Source: Posidonia oceanica (lineage: Eukaryota > Streptophyta > Magnoliopsida > Alismatales > Posidoniaceae). From it: a stretch of DNA of 64,000 nt. Of the stretch, positions 10,675-21,110 are shown one piece after another. Position numbers and translations under genes: made by a program. Within the stretch, counting starts at the first letter, position 1. Every line of letters starts with the position of its first letter. The stretch lies in NCBI GenBank assembly GCA_037176725.1, contig JAZBRS010000060.1, positions 56,324,001 through 56,388,000 on the forward strand. Reading direction: 5' to 3'. The notes under the pieces were generated by a model. That model searched no databases. It had not been told where the DNA came from and was given only the letters and a program-made list of their open reading frames with translations.

Positions 10675-12860
10675 CTTATCATCTACATTTGCAACCCTTC
10701 GACTGATGCTTCGAAACCATCACCTCTGGCTGATAAGTCTGTTATCTTATCATCTACATTTGCAACCCTTTGGCTGATGCTTCGAAACCATCACTTCTGG
10801 CCGAAAAGTCCGTTATCTTATCATCTGCATTTGCAACCCTTTGGCTGATGTTCCGAAACCATCACTTCTGGCCGATAAGTTCGTTATCTTATCATCTACA
10901 TTTGCAACCCTTCGGCTGATGCTCCGAAACCATCACCTCTGGCCGATAAGTCTGTTATCTTATCATCTGCATTTGCAACCCTTCAGTTGATGCTCCGAAA
11001 CCATCACTTCTGGCCGATAAGTCCGTTATCTTATCATCTACATTTGCAACCCTTCGGCTGATGCTCCGAAACCATCACTTCTGGCCGATAAGTTCGTTAT
11101 CTCATCATCTGTACTTGCAATCTTCGGCTAATTCTCCGAAACCATCACTTCTGGCCGATAAGTCCGTGATCTTATCATCTGCATTTGCAACCCTTTGGTT
11201 AATGCTCTGAAACCATCACCTATGGCCGATAAGTCCATTATCTTATCTTCTGCATTTGCAACCCTTCGGTTGATGCTCCGAAACCATCACTTCTAGCCGA
11301 TAAGTTCGTTATCTTATCATCTACACTTTCAATCCCTGGCTGATGCTCCGAAACCATCACCTCTGGCCGATAAGTCTGTGATCTTATCATCTGCATTTGT
11401 AGCTCTCCGGCTGATGCTCCAAAACCAACACCCCTGGCTGATAAGTCTGTGATCTTATCATCTGCACTTGCAATCTTCGGCTGATGCTCCGAAACCATCA
11501 CTTCTGGCCGATAAGTCTGTTATCTTATCATCTGCATTTGCAGCCCTTCGGCTGATGCTCCGAAACCATCACTTCTGGCCGATAAGTTCGTTATCTTATC
11601 ATCTATACTTGCAATCTTCGGCTGATTTTCTGAAACCATCACTTTTGGTCGATAAGTCCATTATCTTATCATCTGCATTTGCAACCCTTCGGCTGATGCT
11701 TCGAAACCATCACTTATGGCCGATAAGTCCGTTATCTTATCATCTACATTTGCAACCCTTCGGCTGATGTTCCGAAACCATCACTTCTGGCCAATAAGTC
11801 CGTTATCTTATCATCTGCACTTGCAACCCTTCGACTGATGCTCCGAAACCATCACCTCTGGCCGATAAGTCCGTTATCTTATCATCTGCATTTGCAACGC
11901 TTCGGTTGATGCTCCAAAACCATCACTTCTGGCCAATAAGTCAGTTATCTTATCATCTGCATTTGCAACCCTTCGGCTGATGCTCCAAAACCATCACTTC
12001 TGGCCGATAAGTTTGTTATCTTATTATCTGTACTTGCAATCTTCGGCTGATTCTCCGAAACCATCACTTCTGGCCGATAAGTCTCTGATCTTATCATCTG
12101 CATTTGCAACCCTTCGGCTGATGCTCTGAAACCATCACCTTTGGCCAATAAGTCCGTTATCTTATCATCTGCATTTGCAGTCCTTCAACTGATGCTCCGA
12201 AACCATCACTTCTAGCCGATAAGTCCGTTATCTTATCATCTGCACTTGCAATCCCCGGCTGATGCTCCGAAACCATCACCTCTGGCTGATAAGTCCATGA
12301 TCTTATCATCTGCATTTGCAACTCTTCGACTAATGCTCCGAAACCAACACCCTTGGCCAATAAGTCTGTGATCTTATCATCTGCACTTGCAACCTTCGGC
12401 TGATGCTCCGAAACCATCACTTCTGGTCGATAAGTCCGTGATCTTATCATCTGCATTTGCAACCTTCGGTTGATGCTCCGAAACCATCACTTCTAGCCGA
12501 TAAGTCCGTGATCTTATCATCTGCATTTGCAACTCTCCGGCTGATGCTCCGAAACCAACACCCCTGGCCGATAAGTCTATGATCTTATCATTTGCACTTG
12601 CAACCTTCGGCTGATGCTTCGAAACCATCACCTCTGGCCGATAAGTCCGTGATCTTATCATCTGCATTTGCAACCTTCGGTTGATGCTCCAAAACCATCA
12701 CTTCTGGTTGATAAGTCCGTGATCTTATCATCTGCATTTGCAACCTCCCGGCTGATGCTCCGAAACTCGTCACTTCTAGCCGATAAGTCTGGAAACTTAT
12801 CACTTTCCTTGGCCAATGATCCGAAACTCGTCCTTTCCGGTTGTTAGGTCCGGAACTTAC
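10675..12860 (+). repeat. 70-bp tandem array with two hairpins per unit
   Basis: About 30 units of roughly 70 bp. Each has GGCCGATAAGTCCGTTATC followed by TTATC (arms GATAAG and CTTATC), then ATCTGCATTTGCAACCCTTC, then TGATGCTCCGAAACCATCA (arms TGATG and CATCA, loop CTCCGAAAC). The first arm pair is the same as in element A's array at 1866-2932, though the loop differs (TCCGTTAT or TCCGTGAT, against TCCGATAT). The last units (from about 12780) change to GATAAGTCTGGAAACTTATC. Confidence 0.9.
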
Positions 12861-13398
12861 CAATCATCATCCTTTGCACGACTTCGTACTGGGCAGACGA
12901 AGTCCTGCATGCCTTCTCAATAGGAGAAGATGTCCCTCTTCTCTCACGCATTTTCGAAATCTTTGCCACTTTTACTTTGTGCGGCCCTAGGTGTTTCGCT
13001 TGCTACCTCGAGCTAGGAAAAGCTATCTCTTTTCCCCCTCCGGACTGGCAGCCCTCACTGCTCGAATGACAAGCCCAGTAGTCTTGCCTGGTGCCACCTT
13101 TTGCGTAAATTTGGACTAGCTGCCAATTTTTCGCATTGTACCACAGCCCTTTTAGCATCCCTTTGCATCAACCCTGCATTTCTTTATTCATAACATCACG
13201 TGCTAGATAGTTGCATTAGCATGCATTGCATCAGCATTCGCATCTGCATCTGCATTTTGCATTGTGGCAACAAGTCACGACTTTTGGTGCATCCGCCGAA
13301 TAAGTGACTCATGCCGATAGCAATTGTGCTCCTGCCGGTGTCGGATGGGGTGTCTTGTCTACCCTGAGCCACAGTCTCGTTACACATGACCTTGCTCT
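12861..13398 (+). other. 3' tail of element B with pre-PPT hairpin
   Basis: Non-coding. AGTCAC (13273-13278) and GTGACT (13304-13309) form a stem around a loop GACTTTTGGTGCATC plus CGCCGAATAA, the same loop found before the PPTs of A and C. A GGTGTCTTGTCTACCCTGAG segment follows. An open frame on the - strand (13196-13522) crosses the LTR boundary and is not a gene. Confidence 0.65.
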
Positions 13399-13410
13399 GG
13401 GAGGGGCATC
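13399..13410 (+). promoter_or_regulatory. Polypurine tract before LTR B
   Basis: GGGAGGGGCATC followed at once by TGTAGACACCCC. Confidence 0.85.
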
Positions 13411-13611
13411 TGTAGACACCCCATTTTGACAGACTTTTAGTTGGAGAATCTCTGGAAGCTTGCTCAGAAGATGGCATGGCGAATCCTATTCCAAACCCTA
13501 GCCAAAACCAATTCAAAACCAACCATTCCCATTTTCACAACTCAACCCAAACCTTAAAACAACACAAATCCAACACTAGGCCAATAGACGCCCAATCCAC
13601 AGAGTTGCACG

Positions 13612-13669
13612 CTCAGTCGCCACATGCAGAGGCGACTAGACTTTATCGCCACACTTAGTGGCGACTGAG
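13612..13669 (+). repeat. Nested CTCAGTCGCC / GGCGACTGAG inverted repeats
   Basis: CTCAGTCGCC (13612-13621) can pair with GGCGACT at 13631-13637 (7 bp) or with GGCGACTGAG at 13660-13669 (10 bp). The two pairings exclude each other, so the segment could switch between a short and a long hairpin. Confidence 0.65.
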
Positions 13670-14711
13670 TTTGGCACCACGGCTACCAGCGACTCGACTG
13701 TAACTCAGACCACCGCCCAAACCTTTCCCGCACGGCCGCTGTCGGTCGTCGTCTCCTGCCACCCATCCCCTCCCCACTTACTACCTCACTACCTCCACCC
13801 ACAAGCCGATGAGAACCACTTACTCTTCCCTGCCATTCGTCCTCTCCCCCACACTCACAGACATCCTCTCACCGTCTTCGCCGACCGCCTGTCACGACAA
13901 CTTCGTCGTCCTCGCCTGCGCCGCACTTACTTCTGTCCCTTAGCCACTTACTCGACCTGCCAAAGCCAGCCTTCTTCCTGCTCTCACACCACTCACTGCC
14001 CCTACGTCCTCGTGTGCAGAAGCCAACCCATCCAACAAAACCCAACCTCGCCGACTGAACCCACCAGCTTTTCTCACTTGCACTACACTTCCTTCCACTA
14101 CAGACTCCACTCCAGAGCAATTGAGCGATCCCCAAGCTTTCGCAAACTCCCCTCGTGCGATTCCAAGTGTCCCAGAGCCCTTCCAAGCTTCACCGACGCC
14201 ATCTTCTTTAACTCCGGCGACTTCTGCAACATCGACCGTCAACTCCGGCGAGCCACAGAGGTACAATCCCTCTACACTTTGCATGTTTGAGAGTCCGGGA
14301 AGCTTCCTGGACCTCTTCCCTTTTAGTTTACATAAGCTATTTGCATGGTGGCGCTCTGGGCTGGCCCAACGGCCGACGATGCGCGGCAACGCCGGTGAGA
14401 CGCTGGCGGAGGCAAGAAAGAGGCACAAGCCTCTCTCTTTGGCCTGCGGATACTCCCTCGTGTCCTCCTCCATGCCACAATGCTTCCCAACCGGTTCTTC
14501 GAACCTTCGACCGCCCCTGTGGCCGGAGTTCGATGAGCTCCGACGGCGCAAAACGACAGAGGTGGGTGGAGCTCCTCGAGCCACCAATTTCCACACCGAA
14601 GGTGTGGTTGGGTTCGTGGGAATGCCGTCGTGCTTCCCCAACCTTCCTCGGCATTTTAGGCTTCACCCAGGTGGCAAATTGCGGCATTGAAGTCCGGTGA
14701 ACGGACTGCCA

Positions 14712-14742
14712 GGTCAGTCGCCAGCGAGAGCGGCGACTGACC
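14712..14742 (+). repeat. Perfect 11-bp hairpin GGTCAGTCGCC / GGCGACTGACC
   Basis: Arms 14712-14722 and 14732-14742 with a 9-nt loop AGCGAGAGC. The arm core GGCGACT matches the core of element C's PBS (TGGCGACT). Similar hairpins occur in both LTRs of E. Confidence 0.8.
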
Positions 14743-15747
14743 TACAACTCCAACTGCCTGCCGGCCGAACTTTGAGCCACTACTCTGACCAACTCAAAGT
14801 TCCATTTTATGTGTTTGTTATATATCTGTGATCCTGGATGTTAGTTCTACATGCTTGTATAATTAGATTTCCATTTTGCATTGTCGTGGGTCCTTGATTT
14901 GGCTCTGAAATTGGCTGTTTGAGCTATTGGGGTTGTAGGTCTGTCGCCGGCATCACTTGCAACTCGGCTGCAACTCAAGTCAGCCCTTCGGCCAACTTAG
15001 AGCCGCTGTATCTCGCGACTCACTTATCCATTTTGCAGTTTGAATGTTTGCTTTTGTTCCTGAATGTGCCGACTTTAATTCTGTGCGTCTGATTTCAAGT
15101 TTTGCATTGGTTATCTGGCTCGATCTTGGCAATGAAAGCCACTGCTTGGGAACACTATTTATGGCCGTGTCACCTAATGCAGCGACGACCAGCACGAGCG
15201 CCACCAACAGTGGCAACTAGGTTGGCTGCTGCTCTCAGTGGCGACCCACCCTGCAGTCCAAGTGGTGAGCGAGCCGCTGGTTTCCTGCCTTATCGCTTCG
15301 TTTACTTTATTTGTTTTAACACTATTCTTAATGTTAGGCATGCTATCTGTGGTTTCCATGTTTTAATCTTCCATTTCGCATCACTTTTATGCCCATTTTG
15401 TGGTAATGTTTGCTGCTGTGTGGGGAGCTGAGTTTGAGCCTCTGCCGCCTTCCCTACCGGCGACATGCACAGGCGCCTGTCAAACAGGTGACTCATGTAT
15501 TGATCTAGGCAGTGAGCTTTGCCACCTGTGTTATCGCTTTTCACCTGTTTTATTTAATACTTTTGGTTTTAATTTCATTTCCCTTGTTGTTTATCGCCTC
15601 TTTACAACGTTTTATCTATAATTAATTGCTCTTAAACAAGGTTTGCTAAGCTTCGCATGGTTTATAATTGCATATTGCATACCGCCTTAGGGCGAATATA
15701 AACTGACATTTATTTGCCAACATTTGCCACACAATAGCGGATCAATC

Positions 15748-15819
15748 AAGAAAGACCGATTCCTTGGGCATGTCGAGGGTGCCTAACACCTTCCCCGCAC
15801 GTAACAGGAGTCCTTACCC
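15748..15819 (+). promoter_or_regulatory. ~70-nt conserved LTR block (copy in LTR B)
   Basis: Near-identical by eye to the blocks at 10258, 22590 and 32442 (reverse), including GGTGCCTAACACCTTCCCCG. It is followed at about 15936 by AATAAA and GGTGGCGACTC. Confidence 0.75.
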
Positions 15820-16141
15820 TTTCTCTGAACTGCATTGACTTTGTGTCACACATTTGCATTGGATTTTGCATGCTTTTAAAATGCATAGGTTTTCCTTGCA
15901 CGTTCCTTATACGGTTTTCCTAGTTTTCCCGTTTTAATAAATTAGGTGGCGACTCCTTGTCTTTTCTTTTATTTTCCTTTTACGTTCGTCTCTGTTTTTC
16001 GGTGTTTTCGAGTCGAATATCCCTCCTCGGATCCACCTGTTTATAGTGGCCTACTATCGATCGGTGCATGCGAGCTTTGGCATCGTGCTTGGACGCGCCG
16101 ATATTTAGGGTTACTGCACTGCCCCAAAGGGGATTCCGACT

Positions 16142-17585
16142 TTGCTCTCTCTGTCCTTCACTTTGGCCCCCTCTGTGCCTCTCTCTGTCCAGGTTTCCCA
16201 CCACTTGGTGCATGGGGAGCCTCTGTTTTCTATCGGGCATTGGCAGACCTTCCCCACTCCGAAGCCCGTCACCGAGTCCGTCTTGGTGACAGCCACTTGC
16301 GCTCTGGAGACTCTGCTAACCGCCACTCCTTCTCAGGGCTATGTCACTTTTGACACCCATTCCGCTGTGACAGCCTTGGTTGTCAGTCCCCACCTTTCTA
16401 AATAGTCTGTGTCCTTGCCACCTCTGGCGTCTAGTCCCTTGCCAGTCCCGCTCTTCGGTCTACCCACCGAGGGGACCCCTGCCATGCAAGCTTACCAGCT
16501 GATGGCGCTTGCACAACAGCTGTAGGGCATGCCCCTGTCTATTGAGCCATCTCCGGTTCTTGTTGCTACTCCTGAGGTTCCCCCGCAACCAGCTCTGGTA
16601 ATCCTGGTGCCCCCACAGCACCTCCGCCCATGTCGTCGCCTCAGCTTCTCACTGCTCCGGCGATGGGGGCGTCATTGCTGCCTCCTGCACACACTTCACT
16701 CACTGCACAACATTTGACTCTGCCATCTGGTGGCCAGCCTTTTGGGTTGGCAGGAGCACAGTACCCACTTAGCCTGCTGCCTGGCACCACACCAGTGCAG
16801 CAGCAGCTACTCCCGCACTCTGCACCGATCACGGCACAGCATTCCGCCTACCCCTACTCAGTGCATTAGCAGATCCCTTCCCCCACATGCATACCATCAC
16901 ACACAGCACCAATGCACGAGTATGCTGGCCCTCATGCTACGTCACCAGGCGGTGTGATGGTGGAACTAGAGTAGCACTTAGGTGTGACCCATTCAGCATA
17001 TGCGACCCCCGGTCAAGCTGCACCCTCATCACCGACAGCGACTCCAGATGCCCTCCTCATTAGGATGGGAGATATGGAAAGAGCACTACGTCTAGTGCAG
17101 GGCGGTGATCGCCAGTCCTACCAGTTTCGGAACCTCTGCTACTTCCCAGAGGCGGTACTCCCATCGAACTTCCACATCGCAGACTTTGATAAGTACAATG
17201 GCAAGGGCTGCCCCATTTCCCATCTGAGGGCCTACTACAGAGACCTTGCTCAGCTCTAGGCTGATGAGAGGATGTTGATCTGCCTATTCTAGAAGTGTTT
17301 GACCGGCCCTGCCCTCAAGTGGTTCACTTCACTTGACATGAAAACTTGGAACAACCTTTCGCAACCATTCCTAGAACAGTATTCTTTCAACTTGGACCTG
17401 ATCCCAAAGCAGGAGGATCTCATCGCCACCGGGCAAAAGCCACAGGAGCCGTTCGGGGAGTACATCGACCGCTGGCGTGCCCTCGCCTCGTAGGTTCGCG
17501 ATAGGCCCTTTGACGAGGAGTCTATCGAGATAATCATCCGAGGTGCGCAGTTGGCTATTGGGGCTTTGCTCAGCATACAGCCAGT
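16142..17585 (+). pseudogene. gag: Broken Gag polyprotein of element B
   Basis: A proline/serine-rich N-terminal part (16142-16980) leads to a Retrotrans_gag-type capsid region (about 17140-17585). Recognisable pieces: FHIADFDKYNGKGCPISHL (the usual 'F-x-YxGxxxPxxHL' start of Tat capsids), GPALKWFTSLDMKTWNNLSQ (the 'A-x-W-F' helix), LEQYSFNLDL, EPFGEYIDRWRALAS and IEIIIRGAQ. The frame changes once near 16600. Stops at 16867, 17257, 17290 and 17492 are all TAG where CAG would be natural, as expected from cytosine deamination. The zinc knuckle and everything after it are missing: the frame runs into the ATTGCAT tract at 17586. Its job was packaging element RNA; it is non-functional now. Confidence 0.75.
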
Positions 17586-17712
17586 CACCACCTTTGCATT
17601 ACATTGCATACCTTACATTGCATTGCATTGCATACATCACATTGCATTTCATTGCATACATCGCATTGCATTTCACTGCATAACATCGCATTACATTGCA
17701 TTCTCATTGCGC
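17586..17712 (+). repeat. ATTGCAT / ACATCGC microsatellite-like tract
   Basis: Repeats of TTGCATACATCGCATTGCAT with small changes. A longer version lies at 31645-31970, and the sequences after both tracts (ending TCTCATTGCGCTG) are homologous. The B gag ends exactly at this tract, so it marks a recombination junction between B and a C-type element. Confidence 0.8.
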
Positions 17713-18328
17713 TGCTACTCCCTGTAGTCATCACACCAATCTCCACACTCCGCTTTCCCGGACATGGCATACCCAGGAGTCGAACTCCTGGTTCGTGCAT
17801 TATTTAAAGTGGTATCTTCAGCAATCGCGGCTTCCTTACAGCCAGCCTGCTTTAGATGACACCCGCAGTAGTGCACAGCTTAGGATCGCTTCTCTGGCAT
17901 TACGCGCTCGCCACGACATGCACACCCACAACATCTTGTTACACTTGCATCGCCTTCGCCTCAGGAGTTCCCAGCGAACGGCACCCCCGTGCTGAAGCTA
18001 ATTTGGCCCAGCGCACTTTAAGCATACGACTTTTCCTTAAGTGCGGTCTGGCGAGCTACATTGCATTTTCCACCAAATCGCATGCATACATCACCTGCTT
18101 TTCCCCTAGTGGAGTACAGCACAACGAGCGTTAGTGTAAGCATCACATTAGCATAAGCATTTGCACTAGCATCTGCATTTGCATTTGCATCGCGGTAATG
18201 AGTCACGACTTTCGGTGCATCTGCCAAGCAAGTGGTTCATGCCAACAGCAACCTCTGGCTCTCACCGGCGTCAGGTGGGGTGTCTTGTCAACCTTGAGCA
18301 GCGGCCTAGGTTCCCTCGACCTTGCTCA
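17713..18328 (+). other. C-type 3' tail (unbroken copy)
   Basis: Homologous along its length to 31980-32111 joined to 38102-38592, and so shows the uninterrupted site into which the solo LTR inserted (around 17840, TTCCTTACAGCCAGCC). Contains the pre-PPT segment GAGTCACGACTTTCGGTGCA at about 18201. Non-coding; short open frames here are not conserved between the two copies. Confidence 0.7.
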
Positions 18329-18340
18329 GGGAGGGGCATC
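18329..18340 (+). promoter_or_regulatory. Polypurine tract before the 5' LTR of C
   Basis: GGGAGGGGCATC directly precedes an LTR that is also followed by a PBS and C internal sequence. As with LTR B, one LTR therefore closes an element on its left and opens one on its right. Confidence 0.8.
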
Positions 18341-18499
18341 TATAGACACCCCATTTTGACTCCTGCATTAATGGCACTTCTCTGGTGAACTCAAACCCCA
18401 AACCTAAACCACAACCAAAACCCAAAAAACACTACAAAATTCACTCAAACCCAAATCCCATTTAAACCCAAAACCCCAAACCCAAATCCCACTCAAAAC

Positions 18500-18541
18500 C
18501 CTAAATCCTAAACCTCAAACCCTAAACCCTAAACCCTAAAC
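18500..18541 (+). repeat. Short interstitial CCCTAAA tract
   Basis: Three to four units of the plant telomere repeat (CCCTAAA on this strand) inside the U3 of LTR C, surrounded by many single AAACCCTAA words to about 19110. The 3' LTR has the same at about 38755-38790. Single AAACCCTAA motifs (telo-boxes) occur in plant promoters. Confidence 0.75.
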
Positions 18542-18542
18542 C

Positions 18543-18773
18543 AGCACGGTTGCCGTAGTGGTTGGGAGCCCCCTCCACTACCCCTTTGGTCGCAGGTTCG
18601 ATACCTGCCCCCCTCATATTGTGTGGGATTTTCTCACACTCTCTTGCAGCTTGGGATTTATTCCCACACCTTTGTGTTGCCCACAGGTTTCGATCTTGGG
18701 ACCTGTGGGCTCTCTTGCATGGAAAAAAAAACCAATAGGCTATCTTCAGTAGGTTTTTTTTTTAAAAAAAAAA
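18543..18773 (+). mobile_element. tRNA-derived SINE inserted in LTR C
   Basis: A tRNA-like head with an A-box-like TTGCCGTAGTGGTTGG (18550-18565) and a B box GGTTCGATACC (18595-18605, consensus GGTTCGANTCC). A tRNA-unrelated body follows, with an inverted repeat around CCACAGG/CCTGTGG, and then a T-run and A-run tail. The 3' LTR of C has an uninterrupted AAACCCTAA region at the matching place, so this is an insertion after the LTRs were made. Target duplication is hard to define in this repetitive site (AAACC-like on both sides). The two boxes are 30 nt apart, as in tRNAs. Confidence 0.7.
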
Positions 18774-19193
18774 ACCTCAAACCCTAACCTCAAACCCATT
18801 GAACTCAAAACCCTTTTATTCCCTTAAACCTTTAAATCCAACACAAACGCACTAAACCCTAATTTCCCATTTATTCTCAAGCCCATGCAAACCCTAATCC
18901 CATTTCAAATCCTAGTTAAACCCAAAGCCCAAAACCCTAAACCCATTCCATTCAAACCCTAAACCCACATTCCTTTCAAAACCCATTCAAACCCTAAACC
19001 CATATTCCATTCAAAACCCATCCACTCAAACCCTAAACCCATGCATTCAAACCCCAAACCCAAGTGCCATTCACAACCATTCAAAAAACCTAAAACCCTA
19101 ATCCCATGTTGGATCCGCATTTGGAAACCTAAACCCAAAACTCGTTGCCTCCATCTCACCCTCATCCATTGGCCTTCCTCATCTCCCCACCGG

Positions 19194-19200
19194 TATATAA
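19194..19200 (+). promoter_or_regulatory. TATA box of the 5' LTR of C
   Basis: TATATAA in CCGGTATATAACAGTAGCAG. It is kept exactly in the 3' LTR (39305-39311), although surrounding sequence has diverged. Transcription would start about 30 nt downstream, making U3 about 0.88 kb and the R-U5 part nearly 4 kb. Confidence 0.65.
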
Positions 19201-19262
19201 CAGTAGCAGCCACCCTAGGAGAGGGGAGGAGGAATAACCTAAGAGAGAAAGAAACGAAAATC

Positions 19263-19265
<3 letters not shown>

Positions 19266-19293
<28 letters not shown>
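19266..19293 (+). repeat. (GA)n microsatellite
   Basis: About 13 GA units just downstream of the presumed start of transcription. The 3' LTR copy (near 39377) is shorter, as expected for a slipping repeat. Confidence 0.85.
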
Positions 19294-19297
<4 letters not shown>

Positions 19298-20194
19298 AGA
19301 CCTAACTCCTTGGCCGAACCCACTGCCACCTTCTTCCTCCTGCGGTCTCCTCTCCCTTGCCTTCCACCATCGCTCTCCACCTCTAGGAGCTACCCACGAA
19401 CCCGCCTGCAAGAGCCTTCACCGGTGAGAGGAGAGGATAACGGAGGAGAGAAAAAATGATAATCCTTCCCTAAACCAGACTGCACTGCACGTTCTCCTGC
19501 CCCCTCCTCTCCCTTGCTTCCACGGCCATTCCACCATCGCTCTCCACCTCCAAGAGCCCTCCACGAGTCCACCTGCAAGCCCAGACCTCTGTGAGAGCAA
19601 CAGAGAGAAGAAAGAGAGAGAAAAACTCATCGGTTGCACCCATCACTGCCATTCGAGCGTAGAGAGGAGGAGAAGACTGTCCACTGCCTCTCGGACCTCC
19701 TTTGTATCTCCACCGACCAAGCCCAATGCCTCAGGCCTCCCGACGCTGCGCCCAGCACTGCCGCAAAGCTGGTTTCCTCTGCCACGACCCATCGACGTCG
19801 TCAGAGCCCTCCAAGCGTCGTCACGGCTGGGTAGACCTCCCCTCACCTCCGAGACGTTCCGCTCTAGCTTCCAGATCCTCCCGCTGGGCTTAAAGCCCTT
19901 GCCTGACCTCTGGTTCTGCTTTCTTCTTCGGCTCCAACGAGATCTGGTGCAGCTCCGGCGAACCGCCAATGCCCCCACCATGCCAGAATCGCCCCCCTCT
20001 TCACCGCCACACCTCCGCCGGGCCATCCTCTTGCCTCCCCTGCCGCCATCAAGGCGCAACCGCGCCTCCAGCTCGCCAGCAACCACCTTCGTCGGCAGTC
20101 CTTCGCACCGGTAAGTGGTACTGTTCCTTTATTTTTTTTGCATTCGTTTTCATTTTATTTAAATGAGTTAACTTAGTTTAGATTAGGTTGCATT

Positions 20195-21110
20195 AAAAAA
20201 AACCCAGTAAGTTACTTTTATTGCATGTAGGTCCTGGCCTGTTTTAAATTTCATTTAATTCATTGTTAAAACTTTATTGCATTAGCTTTTAATCTGTTAG
20301 TTTATTTTTATTACAAGTAAGTCCTGTTTTGTTTTAAATTTCATTTAATTCATTGTTAAAACTTTATTGCATTAGCTTTTAATCTGTTAGTTTATTTTTA
20401 TTACAAGTAAGTCCTATTCTGTTTTAAATTTTATTTAATTCATTGTTAAAACTTTATTGCATTAGCTTTTAATCTGTTAGTTTACTTTTATTACAAGTTA
20501 GTCTAGTTACATTTTAGATTTCATTTAATTCATTGTTAAAACTTTACTGCATTAGCTTTTAATCTGTTAGTTTATTTTTATTACAAGTTAGTCCAGTTAC
20601 ACGTCAGACTTCATTTAATTTCTTTTTAGAACCTTATTACATTAACATTTAGTCTGTTATTTTAGTTTTATTACAAGTAGGTCCAGCTGTTGTGTTGTGT
20701 TCATTACATTTTATTTCTTTACAGTTAGGTCTGGCATTTTATTTTTATTGCATCCAAGTCCTTTTTTGTATTGCACTTCATTTAAATGGCATTTTAAACT
20801 TTACTACCTTAACTTTTAATCCAGCATTTTAGATTTATTACACTTTAGTCCTGTTCTGCATTACATTCCATTTAATTTCATTTCAGAGCTTTATTACTTT
20901 AGCATTTAATCCAGTACTTTATTTTTATTGCAAGTTAGTCCTATTTTGCATTACATTCCATTTAACTTCATTTCAGAGCTTTATTACTTTAGTATTTAAT
21001 CCAGTACTTTACTTTTATTGCAAGTTAGTCCTGTTTTTGCATTACTTTCCACTTAACTCATTTTTAGAACTTTATTACTTTGGCATTTAATCTGGCATTT
21101 TAGTTTTATT
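20195..21110 (+). repeat. 90-100-bp AT-rich tandem repeats in LTR C
   Basis: Five fairly regular units to about 20690 with TTTCATTTAATTCATTGTTA, AACTTTATTGCATTAGC and TTACAAGTAAGTCCTG, then three or four looser ones (CATTTCAGAGCTTTATTAC). The other LTR copy is at 61645-62540. Unlike the other arrays in the window, I see no strong inverted repeat in the unit. Confidence 0.8.

Larger units (their letters stand above)
13411..16118 (+). mobile_element. LTR B, 2.7 kb
   Basis: Begins TGTAGACACCCCATTTTGAC and ends GGGTTACTGCA. The first 20 nt nearly equal those of LTRs A and C, but the body differs; it carries a GC-rich 0.9 kb stretch (13740-14700), several GTCGCC/GGCGAC inverted repeats, the conserved block (15748-15819), then AATAAATTAGGTGGCGACTC and TGTTTTCGAGTCGAATATCC near the end. 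The right end is set by comparison with the ends of LTR A and by the start of gag-related coding sequence after it. No clear PBS follows the end, so the boundary may be off by a few bases. Confidence 0.7.
10675..17585 (+). mobile_element. Element B: array, LTR and broken gag of a related retrotransposon
   Basis: Order: tandem array interrupted on the left by A, 3' tail, PPT, LTR B (13411-16118), gag remnant. LTR B is preceded by a PPT (as a 3' LTR would be) and followed by gag (as a 5' LTR would be). It therefore serves two copies at once, the pattern left by unequal recombination between tandem copies. The gag stops abruptly at an ATTGCAT-rich tract at 17586. No pol is present. Confidence 0.7.

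Noticed and set aside
10675..12860. Resemblance of the arrays to a CRISPR locus (regular short palindromic repeats)
   Set aside because: The intervening segments are repeated too, not unique spacers; the context is a plant retrotransposon and there are no cas genes.
13658..14700. Overlapping frames of 105-233 codons in the GC-rich part of LTR B
   Set aside because: Open on several frames and both strands because of GC-rich composition; no family motif and no splice pattern.
18500..18541. A chromosome end or ancient telomere fusion
   Set aside because: Only three to four CCCTAAA units, repeated in both LTRs of C; it is part of the LTR.
18545..18615. A possible tRNA gene from the A- and B-box-like words
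   Set aside because: No closed cloverleaf or sensible anticodon arm could be drawn; the 230-bp length and T/A tail fit a SINE.
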